A stretch of DNA of 64,000 nucleotides from an uncultured Clostridia bacterium. GTDB lineage: Bacteria > Bacillota > Clostridia > Oscillospirales > Acutalibacteraceae. Each line of letters starts with the position of its first letter. Positions within the stretch are counted from its first letter, which is position 1. Positions 39,521 through 48,782 of the stretch are shown here, piece by piece. The notes below the pieces were generated by a model. It did no database searches. It saw only the letters and a list, made by a program, of their open reading frames with translations, and was not told where the DNA came from. The stretch spans positions 186,001 through 250,000 of the forward strand of contig CANPXF010000001.1 in NCBI GenBank assembly GCA_947585745.1, given 5' to 3'. The position numbers were made by a program, and so were the translations under genes.

Positions 39521-39733
39521 ATGATGCCTTTGATTTTTGCGAATAAAGGGGAAGAAAACATTATTAAAAAAATCGGCGGAAACAGCGAAACAAAACGGCA
39601 CCTTGAAAGCCTCGGTTTTGTTACGGGGAGCGTCGTGAGCGTTGTTTCCGAAATAGGAGGAAATCTGATTGTGCGGATAAAGGAGTCAAAAGTAGCCGTC
39701 GGCCGTGAAACGGCAAAAAAAATAATGATATGA
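39521..39733 (+). CDS. feoA: FeoA-domain protein 1
   Basis: A 70-residue SH3-like FeoA domain protein with the pattern K-R-H-L-E-S-L-G-F-V-T-G and a C-terminal V-G-R-E-T-A-K-K-I. ATG 39521 is placed after GGGAG; longer in-frame readings enter the operator region. It is the first gene of the iron(II) uptake locus, 15 bases ahead of a second FeoA. Confidence 0.88.
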   Translation: MMPLIFANKGEENIIKKIGGNSETKRHLESLGFVTGSVVSVVSEIGGNLIVRIKESKVAVGRETAKKIMI

Positions 39734-39748
39734 TTAGGGGGATTATAG

Positions 39749-39970
39749 ATGAAAACATTAAAAGACGCTAAAATCGGCGAAAATCTCAGGGTAACTAAAA
39801 TCCACGGCGAGGGCGCGGTAAAGCGCAGAATTATGGATATGGGTATCACGAGGGGAACTGACGTGTATGTCCGCAAGGTCGCTCCATTGGGCGACCCTGT
39901 TGAGCTGACCGTGAGGGGCTTTGAGCTTTCGCTTAGAAAGGCTGACGCGCAGATAATCGAGGTTGAATAA
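39749..39970 (+). CDS. feoA: FeoA-domain protein 2
   Basis: 73 residues, closer to classical FeoA: M-K-T-L-K-D-A-K-I-G-E opening, R-R-I-M-D-M-G-I-T-R-G-T, and P-V-E-L-T-V-R-G-F-E-L-S-L-R. It is thought to assist FeoB at the cytoplasmic face. Two FeoA genes ahead of feoB is a common clostridial layout. A hairpin and terminator separate it from feoB. Confidence 0.93.
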   Translation: MKTLKDAKIGENLRVTKIHGEGAVKRRIMDMGITRGTDVYVRKVAPLGDPVELTVRGFELSLRKADAQIIEVE

Positions 39971-40049
39971 AACCCCGTTTTATCTGACAAGCATACCGTC
40001 AGAATAGTTATTCTTTGCGCCGTTTACAGGCGGACACGCAGAGATAACC

Positions 40050-40077
40050 GAAAAAGGCGCTCGACGCGCGCTTTTTA
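40050..40077 (+). terminator. Terminator between feoA2 and feoB
   Basis: AAAAAGGCGC and GCGCGCTTTTT form a stem with a small bulge and loop TCGAC, followed by ATTG. Its T-run runs into the feoB promoter. A CTGAC/GTCAG hairpin lies at about 39984-40002. Confidence 0.65.
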
Positions 40078-40106
40078 TTGCAAATTAAGTTAGTCACAAC
40101 TAATCG
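40078..40106 (+). promoter_or_regulatory. feoB promoter with operator dyad
   Basis: TTGCAA (40078-40083), 17-base spacer, TAATCG (40101-40106), overlapped by GTTAG-N6-CTAAT (40089-40104). The dyad starts exactly 5 bases after the -35 box, the same geometry as at feoA. Confidence 0.65.
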
Positions 40107-40124
40107 TTTAGAAAGGAAATATTT

Positions 40125-42533
40125 ATGGAGATTAAAATCGCCCTCGCGGGCAATCCGAACAGCGGTAAAACCACGCTGTTTAACGCGCTTACGGGTTCAA
40201 ATCAGTTTGTAGGCAACTGGCCCGGTGTTACTGTAGAGAAAAAGGAGGGAAAGCTCAAAAAGCATAAGAACGTTACAATTACCGACCTGCCCGGCATATA
40301 TTCTTTATCCCCTTATACGCTTGAGGAGGTCGTAGCGCGCAACTATCTTGTTGACGAGCGCCCCGACGCGATTCTTAATATTATAGACGGTACCAACTTA
40401 GAGCGCAATCTGTATCTTACAACACAGCTTACGGAGCTTGGTATTCCCGTTGTGGTCGCAATAAATATGATGGACATAGTGAGGAGAAACGGGGATAAAA
40501 TTAATATCGAGGAGCTTTCGCGCGCTGTCGGATGCAAGGTAGTGGAAATTTCGGCGCTGAAGGGTACGGGTATCACTCAGGCGGCTGAAGAAACCGTCAA
40601 GGCGGCGAAAGGGACAAGGACCGTTCCGCAACACACATTCAGCGGTACGGTTGAACACGCTTTGGCGCATATAGAGGAGGTTACGGTACATAATCTTCCC
40701 GAAGAACAACAGCGCTGGTACGCGGTAAAGCTGTTTGAGCGCGACAGCAAGGTTCTCGAAAAAATGGAGTTGGATAATAAAACGCTCGAGCATATTGAAA
40801 ATGACATAAAAACGGTTGAAAAAGAAATTGACGACGACGCGGAAAGTATCATAACAAATGAAAGATATATTTACATAGCGTCAATTATCAAGGGGTGTTA
40901 CAGGAAGAAAAACGCGGGAAAGCTTACAGTTTCCGACAAAATTGATAAGGTCGTCACCAACCGCTTCGCGGCTCTGCCTATTTTTGCGGTAATAATGTTT
41001 ATTGTTTATTATATTTCCGTTACAACCGTCGGTACAATCGCTACCGACTGGGCAAACGACGGCTTGTTCGGCGACAGCGGATGGCATTTGTTCGGTATCG
41101 GCTCGTCGGCATATGACGACGCGATGACAGATTACGCATCGAAAAATATCTGGACAAAGGATTTTGTAAAGACAGTTACAAAAGCCGAGAATGCAGACGT
41201 TATCGGCGCAGAGGATATTTTAAGCGCCATAAAGGATAAGGATTTCGGCGGATTTGACGAGGCTTTCGGCTCCTACGCTGACTCACTCGAAAAAGAGGGA
41301 TATATTGTTTCAAATTTTTACAATGAAGAAATAATGGAAAATTCTCCCGACCCCGCGGACTACGGCGTTTGGGTGCCGAGCATACCCGTGATTATTGAAG
41401 ACGGTCTGAACGCGGTAAATTGCGTTGATTGGCTTGAGAGCCTTATCTTAGACGGTATTGTCGCGGGCGTCGGTGCGGTTTTGGGATTCGTTCCGCAAAT
41501 GTTAGTTTTGTTTATTCTCCTCGCGATACTTGAGTCCTGCGGTTATATGGCGAGAATCGCGTTTATAATGGACAGAATTTTCAGAAAATTCGGACTTTCG
41601 GGAAAATCGTTTATTCCTATGCTAATCGGTACGGGTTGCGGTGTTCCGGGGATTATGGCGTCGCGTACAATTGAGAACGAAAGGGACCGCCGTATGACAA
41701 TTATGACGACAACCTTTATCCCCTGCGGAGCAAAGCTTCCCATAATAGCTCTCATTGCGGGAGCTTTATTCCATAACGCGTGGTGGGTTGCTCCGAGCGC
41801 TTACTTTATCGGGGTTGCCGCGATAGTTGTTTCGGGAATTATGCTCAAGAAAACCAGGATGTTTTCGGGCGACCCCGCGCCCTTTGTAATGGAGCTTCCG
41901 TCTTACCATCTGCCCACCGCGGGAAACGTGCTCAGAAGTATGTGGGAGCGCGCGTGGTCCTTTATCAAAAAGGCGGGAACGATTATTCTTTTATCATCAA
42001 TCGTAATCTGGGCAGGCTCGGCGTTCGGCGTAGTTGACGGCTCGTTTGTCTTTGACCCCGAAATGGATATTGAAAACAGTGTTCTCGGTATGATAGGCAA
42101 CGCAATATGCCTAATATTTGCGCCTTTAGGTTTTGGCAATATCAAGGCGGCAATCGCTACAATTATGGGACTTGTAGCTAAGGAAGAGGTTGTCGGCGTG
42201 TTCGGAGTGCTTGACTTTGAGGGAATGACACAGCTTGCGGCGTACGCCTTTCTTATCTTTAACCTGCTTTGCGCTCCCTGCTTTGCCGCAATCGGAGCTA
42301 TCAGGAGAGAAATGAACAGCGTAAAATGGACATTCTTCGCAATAGGCTACCAGTGCGTATTTGCTTACGCGGCGGCGCTTATTGTGTACCAGCTCGGCTG
42401 TCTGTTTACGGGTACGGGAAACATAATCGGCTCAATTTCAGCGTTTGCGGTACTTGCGTTAATCATATATATGCTTGTAAAACCGTACAAGGCTCCCAAA
42501 ACATTAAAATCATTTGCTAAACAGAACGCATAG
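40125..42533 (+). CDS. feoB: Ferrous iron transport protein B
   Basis: GTP-dependent iron(II) transporter of 802 residues. N-terminal G domain: G-N-P-N-S-G-K-T-T (about 8-16), D-L-P-G-I-Y-S-L (G3), N-M-M-D (G4), followed by the helical spacer, then the membrane part with about ten segments and the two Gate/core motifs, including G-T-G-C-G-V-P-G and T-F-I-P-C-G-A-K. An extra 100-residue soluble, acidic insertion sits after the first membrane segment (about 305-430). The last gene of the unit is a small Cys protein 10 bases downstream. Confidence 0.96.
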   Translation: MEIKIALAGNPNSGKTTLFNALTGSNQFVGNWPGVTVEKKEGKLKKHKNVTITDLPGIYSLSPYTLEEVVARNYLVDERPDAILNIIDGTNLERNLYLTTQLTELGIPVVVAINMMDIVRRNGDKINIEELSRAVGCKVVEISALKGTGITQAAEETVKAAKGTRTVPQHTFSGTVEHALAHIEEVTVHNLPEEQQRWYAVKLFERDSKVLEKMELDNKTLEHIENDIKTVEKEIDDDAESIITNERYIYIASIIKGCYRKKNAGKLTVSDKIDKVVTNRFAALPIFAVIMFIVYYISVTTVGTIATDWANDGLFGDSGWHLFGIGSSAYDDAMTDYASKNIWTKDFVKTVTKAENADVIGAEDILSAIKDKDFGGFDEAFGSYADSLEKEGYIVSNFYNEEIMENSPDPADYGVWVPSIPVIIEDGLNAVNCVDWLESLILDGIVAGVGAVLGFVPQMLVLFILLAILESCGYMARIAFIMDRIFRKFGLSGKSFIPMLIGTGCGVPGIMASRTIENERDRRMTIMTTTFIPCGAKLPIIALIAGALFHNAWWVAPSAYFIGVAAIVVSGIMLKKTRMFSGDPAPFVMELPSYHLPTAGNVLRSMWERAWSFIKKAGTIILLSSIVIWAGSAFGVVDGSFVFDPEMDIENSVLGMIGNAICLIFAPLGFGNIKAAIATIMGLVAKEEVVGVFGVLDFEGMTQLAAYAFLIFNLLCAPCFAAIGAIRREMNSVKWTFFAIGYQCVFAYAAALIVYQLGCLFTGTGNIIGSISAFAVLALIIYMLVKPYKAPKTLKSFAKQNA

Positions 42534-42543
42534 GGGGATTTCT

Positions 42544-42714
42544 ATGCTTGACTTTCTGATGAAAAATTTAGGCACGATTATAGTTTTGATTGTTCTTATC
42601 GCGGTAGTGTTATTAATTATTTTTAGAATGTATAAAAATCACAAAAAAGGGAAAACCGCCTGCGGGTGCGGATGTGACAACTGCCCGTCGGCAAAAATAT
42701 GCCATAAAAAATAA
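42544..42714 (+). CDS. FeoB-associated Cys-rich membrane protein
   Basis: A 56-residue protein with one membrane segment (about 8-28), basic linker, and C-terminal cluster C-G-C-G-C-D-N-C-P-S-A-K-I-C-H. It matches the FeoB-associated Cys-rich family that regularly follows feoB in Firmicutes. It may handle iron at the FeoB exit; the role is unproven. ATG 42544 is preceded by TAGGGGG. Confidence 0.9.
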   Translation: MLDFLMKNLGTIIVLIVLIAVVLLIIFRMYKNHKKGKTACGCGCDNCPSAKICHKK

Positions 42715-42716
42715 AA

Positions 42717-42752
42717 TTAAAAAAGGAGCGCGTTTTTGCGTTCCTTTTTTTC
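42717..42752 (+). terminator. Terminator of the feo locus
   Basis: AAAAGGAGCGC pairs with GCGTTCCTTTT around a GTTTTT loop, followed by more T. A second long hairpin, AAAATCCGCCCGAA (42767-42780) with TTCGGGCGGATTT (42798-42810), follows. Confidence 0.85.
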
Positions 42753-42878
42753 TGCCGATTTTCCGTAAAATCCGCCCGAATATGATAAATTTGTGTTTTC
42801 GGGCGGATTTCAGAGTTACAAACTCGTTTTATAAATTACAATATTAATACTTATCTTTTTTCTCGGTCGGTTTTATAC

Positions 42879-42884
42879 TATAAT
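42879..42884 (+). promoter_or_regulatory. -10 box upstream of zapA
   Basis: TATAAT at 42879-42884, 44 bases before the start; no clear -35 at the right distance (T-rich 42856-42861). Confidence 0.45.
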
Positions 42885-42927
42885 CAAAGTGGTGAAAAAT
42901 ATATTTATACAGAAACAGGGGGTTTTT

Positions 42928-43425
42928 ATGAACAGACATACTGTTTTCGTAGCGGGAAAGAGATTTGTTCTTTTAAGCGACGATAGTGAGGAATATGTAA
43001 AAAAGCTTGCTGGCGGTGTCAGCGAAGCGATAAATAAAATCAGCGAGGAAAATCCGACACTCGACCGCCGTGCAAGCGCGTTGTTGTGCGCTCTTAATTA
43101 CGCCGATGACAGGGAAAAGGAAAAGCTCAGAAACAAAAGCCTTTCGGACAAGGCGAAGCCCCTTATTGTGCAGGCGGACAAGCAGTCAAGGCAAATCCGC
43201 GAGCTTAAGGAACAGCTCGCAAAAAAAGACGGGGAGATAAAAAGGCTTAACGAGATAAACGAAAAGCTGAAAAGCGACCTTAAAAACAAAAATAATTTGA
43301 ATCCGCCGAAGAGCGATGCGCCTGTAGAAAAAAAGCAGTCGTTTTCCGACAACGGACAAGGCGGTAATAAAAACCAAAAGGGCTATCAGCCGAAAAGACA
43401 ATTTTCGCTTTTTGAAAATGAGTAA
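42928..43425 (+). CDS. zapA: Cell division protein ZapA-like
   Basis: FtsZ-associated bundling protein. 165 residues: N-terminal ZapA domain (about 1-70: T-V-F-V-A-G-K-R-F), long coiled coil (about 65-120), then an Asn/Lys/Gln-rich tail longer than typical ZapA. ATG 42928 follows AGGGGGT; an upstream in-frame start at 42889 is less likely. It overlaps the U32 peptidase gene by 8 bases, suggesting coupling. Confidence 0.88.
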   Translation: MNRHTVFVAGKRFVLLSDDSEEYVKKLAGGVSEAINKISEENPTLDRRASALLCALNYADDREKEKLRNKSLSDKAKPLIVQADKQSRQIRELKEQLAKKDGEIKRLNEINEKLKSDLKNKNNLNPPKSDAPVEKKQSFSDNGQGGNKNQKGYQPKRQFSLFENE

Positions 43426-45475
43426 AATTGAAATTCTCTCGCCCTGCAAAAATTTTGAAACCGTAGTTTCCGCCGTGCACAGCGGAGCGGACGCGGTTTA
43501 TCTGGGCGCAAAGGAATTTTCCGCGCGTGCGGGCGCGGATAATTTTGACAATGACGAGCTTTCTGAGGCGGTGAAATACTGCCATATACGGGGCGTTTCG
43601 GTTTATCTTACAGTCAATACGATAGTTTTCGACAGCGAGCTTGAGGAGGTAAAGGAGTTAATTTTATCCTCGGCTAAAGCGGGAGTGGACGCGCTGATTG
43701 TTCAGAGTATGGGCGTCGCTATGCTCGCGAAAAAGCTTGTGCCAAAGCTTCCTCTGCACGCGTCAACTCAAATGAGCGTTCATTCGCCGAGCGGGGCGAA
43801 GCTTTTATGGGAGCAAGGTTTTAAGAGAGTTGTTTTGGCGCGCGAGCTAAGCCGTGAGGAAATCAGGGAAATCGCCGAAAGCTGTCCCATAGAGCTTGAG
43901 GTATTTGTTCACGGGGCGCTTTGTATGAGCGTTTCGGGGCAGTGCTATTTCAGCGCCGTGTTAGGCTCGCGCAGCGGAAATCGGGGACGATGCGCCCAAA
44001 CGTGCAGACTTCCGTTTACCGCGGGAAAAAGTGAATACGCTTTAAGTCTAAAGGATAACAGCATAATTGATTATATCCGCGATTTGCAGAGCATAGGGGT
44101 TGCGTCCGCGAAAATCGAGGGAAGATTAAAACGTTCCGAATATGTGTCGGCGGCGACAAAAGCCTGCGTTCAGGCGCGCGACGAGGGATTTATAAACGGA
44201 AAAACCCGCGAACAGCTCGAAAAGGTTTTTTCAAGAACAGGCTTTACGGACGGTTATTACACGTCAAAACGCGGATATGAGATGTTCGGTACGCGCCGAA
44301 AGGACGACGTTGTATCGGCGACCTCAAAATTGTTAAGCGAAATAAGAAACGGCTACAAGAACGAGCAGAAAAGAGTAAATATTACAGCGGAATTTTACGC
44401 CGAGGTTAATGAAAAGGCGCGCCTTATTCTCTCTGACGGAAAGCGCGAGGCGGTTTGTTACAGCGAAAAGCTGTGTGAAACGGCAAAAAACAAACCGCTC
44501 GACGAGGAAAAATGCGCAAGACAGCTGTTAAAAACAGGCGCGACGCCCTATAATATAACTGAGCTGAAAGTTACGCTCGACAAAAAAGCGGTAATTTCCG
44601 CGTCAGAGCTGAACAAGCTGAGGCGAAACGGACTTGAAATACTGAGCAAAAAGAGAGCGAACGACAAAATATACGAAATTAACGAGGTAAAATCAGATAA
44701 AATAATTCCACATATAGCGAAAGAAAAGCGGAGATACGCGCGTTTTGTTTCAACAAAAATCGGAGCGGGCTTTAAAGATTTCGATTTGTGCTTTATTCCG
44801 CTTGACAGCGAAATTTCCGAGGCAGAAAAGCTTGTCGAAAAGGGCTTTAATATAGCGTTGGAAATTCCGCGCGCGATGTTTTCAAGAGAGAAGATAATTC
44901 AAAAAAGGCTCGAAGAATTTAAAAAAATCGGAGTTAAAGACGCGCTGTGCAACAATCTTTCCGCCGTTTATATCGCAAAAAACGCGGGGATGAAAATTCA
45001 CGGCAGTTTCGGGCTGAATTTTACCAACACGCTTGATTTAAAGTGGGCGCAGGAGTATGGCTTTGAGGACGCGGAGTTAAGCTTTGAGTTAAAAACAAAT
45101 CAAATCGAAAAACTCGGCGGAGAGCTTCCGCGCGGAATAATCAGCTTTGGTTTTCTTCCCGTTATGCTGACGAGAAACTGCCCGAAAAAAAGCGGTAGGG
45201 AAAGATGCCGTGACTGCAAGGGAAAAGGTAAAATGCAGGATAGAATTGGTAAAAAATTCATTTTTTATTGTGACAAATACGCTGTGGAAGTCCTCAACAG
45301 CCTGCCCGTCGAGGAGATAAAATACGCCGAAGGCTCAAAAAGTCTCGACTTTGAAACTTTCCGTTTTTCTGTGGAAAACTATGTGGAAAACGTGGAAAAC
45401 ATTCCCGATTTTATCAGTCGTTGCCTTAATTCTGCCGAAAAAACCCACGGCTTGTATAAGAGGGGAGTATTTTAG
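43418..45475 (+). CDS. U32 family peptidase / RlhA-like protein
   Basis: 685 residues. The N-terminal TIM-barrel-like U32 domain carries the signature E-V-F-V-H-G-A-L-C-M-S-V-S-G-Q-C (about 164-179) and later C-A-Q-T-C-R; the C-terminal part holds DUF3656 and a Cys cluster (C-x8-C-x2-C) near residue 595-605. Proteins of this family include collagenase-like peptidases and RlhA, the 23S rRNA C2501 hydroxylase; the Cys set could bind a metal or FeS cluster. Which activity applies here is open. Confidence 0.88.
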   Translation: MSKIEILSPCKNFETVVSAVHSGADAVYLGAKEFSARAGADNFDNDELSEAVKYCHIRGVSVYLTVNTIVFDSELEEVKELILSSAKAGVDALIVQSMGVAMLAKKLVPKLPLHASTQMSVHSPSGAKLLWEQGFKRVVLARELSREEIREIAESCPIELEVFVHGALCMSVSGQCYFSAVLGSRSGNRGRCAQTCRLPFTAGKSEYALSLKDNSIIDYIRDLQSIGVASAKIEGRLKRSEYVSAATKACVQARDEGFINGKTREQLEKVFSRTGFTDGYYTSKRGYEMFGTRRKDDVVSATSKLLSEIRNGYKNEQKRVNITAEFYAEVNEKARLILSDGKREAVCYSEKLCETAKNKPLDEEKCARQLLKTGATPYNITELKVTLDKKAVISASELNKLRRNGLEILSKKRANDKIYEINEVKSDKIIPHIAKEKRRYARFVSTKIGAGFKDFDLCFIPLDSEISEAEKLVEKGFNIALEIPRAMFSREKIIQKRLEEFKKIGVKDALCNNLSAVYIAKNAGMKIHGSFGLNFTNTLDLKWAQEYGFEDAELSFELKTNQIEKLGGELPRGIISFGFLPVMLTRNCPKKSGRERCRDCKGKGKMQDRIGKKFIFYCDKYAVEVLNSLPVEEIKYAEGSKSLDFETFRFSVENYVENVENIPDFISRCLNSAEKTHGLYKRGVF

Positions 45476-45479
45476 GCTA

Positions 45480-45530
45480 TTTTTCCGAGAGGGAAAATTT
45501 AAAAATTCTCTGTCGGAAAATTATATTTTC
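45480..45530 (+). terminator. Terminator-like hairpin after the U32 gene
   Basis: TTTTCCGAGAGGGAAAATTT pairs imperfectly with AAATTCTCTGTCGGAAAA, followed by TTATATTTT. Two direct GCAGGATTTT copies (45581, 45599) lie just before dut. Confidence 0.65.
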
Positions 45531-45629
45531 AGTTATAAGAAACATAAAAAATGTATAAATATCAGTTTTATGTATTTTTGCAGGATTTTTTGAATTTTGC
45601 AGGATTTTGAAAAACGGAAAGGGAAAAAA

Positions 45630-46067
45630 GTGGAGCTAAAAATAAAAAAAGTGCAAAACGGCGCAATTCTCCCGACAAGAGCGACCGAGGGGAGCGCGGG
45701 AGCCGATTTATACGCCTGTATAAAAAACGAGGTTACAATTAATCCGGGGGATTTAAAAATTATTCCCACGGGTATCGCAATCGAGATGGACAAGGGCTTT
45801 GTCGCCTATCTTTTTGCCCGTTCGGGGCTCGGTGTTAAGCACGGCATTTGTCTTTCAAACGGCGTGGGAGTAATCGACTCGGACTACCGCGGAGAAATCT
45901 GCGTCGGGCTTTGCAACGTAAGCGGTACGCCCTATACTGTTGAACCTAATGAGAGAATCGCGCAAATGGTCATCTCGCCCGTCGTTGTTCCCGAGGTAAA
46001 AATCGTCGGCGAATTACAAAAAACCGACCGCGGAGAGGGCGGATTCGGCTCAACGGGCAAAAAATGA
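45630..46067 (+). CDS. dut: Deoxyuridine 5'-triphosphate nucleotidohydrolase
   Basis: Trimeric dUTPase of 145 residues that removes dUTP and supplies dUMP. All five motifs are visible: A-G-A-D-L-Y-A, A-R-S-G-L-G-V, G-V-I-D-S-D-Y-R-G-E-I, R-I-A-Q-M-V-I and G-E-G-G-F-G-S-T-G. The start is GTG 45630 with AAAGGG 7 bases upstream; an ORF extension to 45597 lacks a site. Confidence 0.95.
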   Translation: MELKIKKVQNGAILPTRATEGSAGADLYACIKNEVTINPGDLKIIPTGIAIEMDKGFVAYLFARSGLGVKHGICLSNGVGVIDSDYRGEICVGLCNVSGTPYTVEPNERIAQMVISPVVVPEVKIVGELQKTDRGEGGFGSTGKK

Positions 46068-46077
46068 CAAATTTATG

Positions 46078-46106
46078 TTGATTTAAAGGGGACAATGGGC
46101 TATAAT
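46078..46106 (+). promoter_or_regulatory. mreB promoter
   Basis: TTGATT (46078-46083), 17-base spacer, TATAAT (46101-46106). Confidence 0.75.
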
Positions 46107-46148
46107 ATATAAGATATAGACTGATAAAATCCGAAAGGAGTATCGAAT

Positions 46149-47159
46149 ATGTTTTCGTTTTCAAAGGATATAGGAATTGATTTAGGTACGGCGAATACCT
46201 TAGTATGTATGAAAGGCAAGGGTATCGTAATGCGCGAGCCGTCAGTTGTAGCGGTTGACATCCGCAACGACACGGTCCTCGCCGTAGGACAGCAGGCGCG
46301 CGATATGATAGGCAGAACGCCCGGCTCTATCGTTGCCGTTCGCCCGCTGAAAGACGGCGTAATCGCCGACTTTGACATTACCGCTACTATGCTTAAGCAT
46401 TTTATAAGAAAGGCGGCAAAGCCCGCGCTTTTCAGCAAGCCCAGAATTGTTATCTGTATGCCGACGGGAGTTACCGAGGTCGAAAGACGCGCGGTTGAAA
46501 ACGCGGCGGTTCAGGCGAGCGGAAGTAAGAATATTATGCTGATTGAGGAGCCTATGGCGGCGGCTATCGGAGCAGGACTTCCAGTTGACGAGCCGACAGG
46601 CTCAATGGTAGTAGACATCGGCGGAGGAACCTCGGAGGTTGCCGTTATTTCGCTCGGAGATATTGTTACAGCCTGTTCTGTGAGGGTTGCGGGCGATAAA
46701 TTTGACGAGGCAATCGTAACCTATATCAAAAAGACCTACAATCTTCTTATCGGCGACCGCACGGCGGAGGAAATTAAAATTGCTATCGGCTCCGCGTATC
46801 CGTATTCCGACGAAAAGGATATGCTTATAAAGGGAAGAAGTCTTGAAACGGGACTTCCCAAGGATATAACAATCACGGCGGAGGAAATCCGCGACGCTTT
46901 GGCGGACCCGCTGATGATAATTGTTGACGCCGTTAAAACCACCTTGGAGAAAACTCCGCCCGAGCTTTCCGCGGATATTATCGACCACGGCATTATGCTG
47001 ACGGGAGGAGGAGCCTTGCTCAGAGGTTTGGACAGGCTTGTTATGCAGGAAACGGGAATGCCCGTACACGTTGCGGAGCGTCCTCTCGACTGCGTTGTCG
47101 AGGGAACGGGAAAACGTCTCGGCTCGGCAAGAGCGGAATACAAGCATAACAGAGAGTAA
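46149..47159 (+). CDS. mreB: Rod shape-determining protein MreB
   Basis: Bacterial actin that guides lateral wall synthesis. 336 residues with the ATP-binding D-L-G-T-A-N-T (phosphate 1), D-I-G-G-G-T-S-E-V (phosphate 2) and the adenosine motif T-G-G-G-A-L-L. AAGGAG lies about 9 bases before ATG. It is separated from mreC by a terminator-like element at 47248. Confidence 0.97.
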   Translation: MFSFSKDIGIDLGTANTLVCMKGKGIVMREPSVVAVDIRNDTVLAVGQQARDMIGRTPGSIVAVRPLKDGVIADFDITATMLKHFIRKAAKPALFSKPRIVICMPTGVTEVERRAVENAAVQASGSKNIMLIEEPMAAAIGAGLPVDEPTGSMVVDIGGGTSEVAVISLGDIVTACSVRVAGDKFDEAIVTYIKKTYNLLIGDRTAEEIKIAIGSAYPYSDEKDMLIKGRSLETGLPKDITITAEEIRDALADPLMIIVDAVKTTLEKTPPELSADIIDHGIMLTGGGALLRGLDRLVMQETGMPVHVAERPLDCVVEGTGKRLGSARAEYKHNRE

Positions 47160-47247
47160 GCAAAGCAGGGGTATGAGCGCTTTCGGTTTAGTATTTTCGG
47201 GCTTTATATTAACCGTGTAAAGCGCTTAAAGCCGTCTGTTTAGAAAA

Positions 47248-47284
47248 GGGGTTGTCAAATTTCGGGACAGCCCTGTTCGTTTCT
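47248..47284 (+). terminator. Terminator-like hairpin between mreB and mreC
   Basis: GGGGTTGTC (47248-47256) pairs with GACAGCCCT (47266-47274), followed by GTTCGTTTCTTT. A second dyad CGTTGCGCC/GGGGCAACG lies at 47299-47320. The 232-base gap has no other gene. Confidence 0.6.
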
Positions 47285-47391
47285 TTAGGTAAGGGGCGTT
47301 GCGCCGAATGGGGCAACGTAAATCAGGTTATGCAAACGACCGTTTTTGGGGGATTTTCAGAGGTAATATTCCCGTAAATGGAGATAAAATT

Positions 47392-48237
47392 ATGAGAGAA
47401 TTTTTTTCAGAAAAAAAAGCGAAAATTATTTCCGTGACAGTCGTAGTGTTTATTGTTTTAGCGGTTTTGGGCGCGTCGGGCTATCCCGTTGTATCATCGG
47501 GGGTGAACTTTCTTACCAAGGGACTTTCGCAGGTAAGCGCCGCCGCGGCAAGCGGTGATGAGAAAACCTACGACGAGCTTTTAGAGGAAAACAAAAAGCT
47601 GAATAAAGAGGCGGCGGATTTACGCGCAAGGCTCGTTGACTACTACGATATTAAAGAGGAAAACGCGCGTCTTTGGAAATACTACAAGATAAAAAAGTCA
47701 AATCCCGACTATGAAATTATGCCCGCGTCTGTTATAAGGCGGGACAGCAGTCAGGATTTCTATTCATTTACCGTTGATATGGGAACCTCAAACGGCGTTG
47801 AAGTTCAGGACCCCGTTATTACGGAAAACGGGCTTATCGGCTTTGTAAGCTCCGCAAGCGCCGTGAGCAGTAAGGTGACTACGATTTTATCCCCCGATTT
47901 GCAGGCGGGGGCTGTGGACAAGCTCACCAAGGACAGCGGAGTAATTGCGGGCAACGCGCTGTATACCGATGAAAATAAAACAACGCTGACAAAAATCGAC
48001 GCCAACGCCAAGATAAAAAACGGCGACATTATAACAACCTCGGGTATCGGCGGAATTTATCCCGCTAACCTGATTGTGGGAAAGGTTACGGGAATTAAGT
48101 ATAATAAATACGACGCTACAAGGTATGCGGTTGTTGAGCCGTTTGAAAAAGTCAAAAGCATTACGGACGTCGTAATTCTGACAGATTTTAAAAACAAGGG
48201 TGAAATTAAGCGCATCTCCGGTAAGGAGGATAATTAA
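47392..48237 (+). CDS. mreC: Rod shape-determining protein MreC
   Basis: Bitopic elongasome scaffold. 281 residues: short cytoplasmic N-terminus, one membrane segment (about 13-35), coiled coil (about 55-90), then the extracellular beta-barrel MreC domain. ATG 47392 with GGAG 8 bases upstream is preferred over an upstream ATG at 47299. The stop TAA shares one base with mreD's ATG. Confidence 0.95.
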   Translation: MREFFSEKKAKIISVTVVVFIVLAVLGASGYPVVSSGVNFLTKGLSQVSAAAASGDEKTYDELLEENKKLNKEAADLRARLVDYYDIKEENARLWKYYKIKKSNPDYEIMPASVIRRDSSQDFYSFTVDMGTSNGVEVQDPVITENGLIGFVSSASAVSSKVTTILSPDLQAGAVDKLTKDSGVIAGNALYTDENKTTLTKIDANAKIKNGDIITTSGIGGIYPANLIVGKVTGIKYNKYDATRYAVVEPFEKVKSITDVVILTDFKNKGEIKRISGKEDN

Positions 48238-48746
48238 TGGACAGGAAATTTACCGCCGCGCGGTATTTCGCTTACGGTCTGGAGATTTTACTGCTTTTTA
48301 TACTTCAGTCAACTCCGAATCTTTTGCCCGAGCTTTTCGGCGGAAAACCGCTTTTACTGCTCCCCGCGGCAATTACAATCGCGCTGTTTGAACCCGAAAT
48401 CCCCGCGATGTTTTTCGGGCTTGCGAGCGGAGTTCTGCTCGATTTAGGCTACGGCGACAACATCGGATTTTATACCGTAACGCTTGCTTTGGTCTGCTTT
48501 TTGCTCGGCTGGATTTTCAGAGATTATATGGTGGTCAACTTTTTAAACGCGACTGCCTTTACGGCTGTTATTACCGCAGGTCTTATCTGCCTTTATTTTC
48601 TTTTGTTTTACATTTTTTCGGGGAAAAGCGGAGCGGGGTATTATTTTATAAACCATTACGTTTCAAAAATCGTCTATACATTTTTGTGCGGAATAATTCT
48701 CTATTTTCTTAACAAGGGACTTTTCCGCAGTCTGCTTGACTATTAA
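48237..48746 (+). CDS. mreD: Rod shape-determining protein MreD
   Basis: 169 residues, polytopic membrane protein with five predicted segments, fitting the MreD family; sequence conservation is low so the call rests largely on position between mreC and PBP2. Overlaps mreC by one base. Confidence 0.9.
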   Translation: MDRKFTAARYFAYGLEILLLFILQSTPNLLPELFGGKPLLLLPAAITIALFEPEIPAMFFGLASGVLLDLGYGDNIGFYTVTLALVCFLLGWIFRDYMVVNFLNATAFTAVITAGLICLYFLLFYIFSGKSGAGYYFINHYVSKIVYTFLCGIILYFLNKGLFRSLLDY

Positions 48747-48782
48747 AACAGAACATAGAATAAACTATCAGGGGGTGATTTT

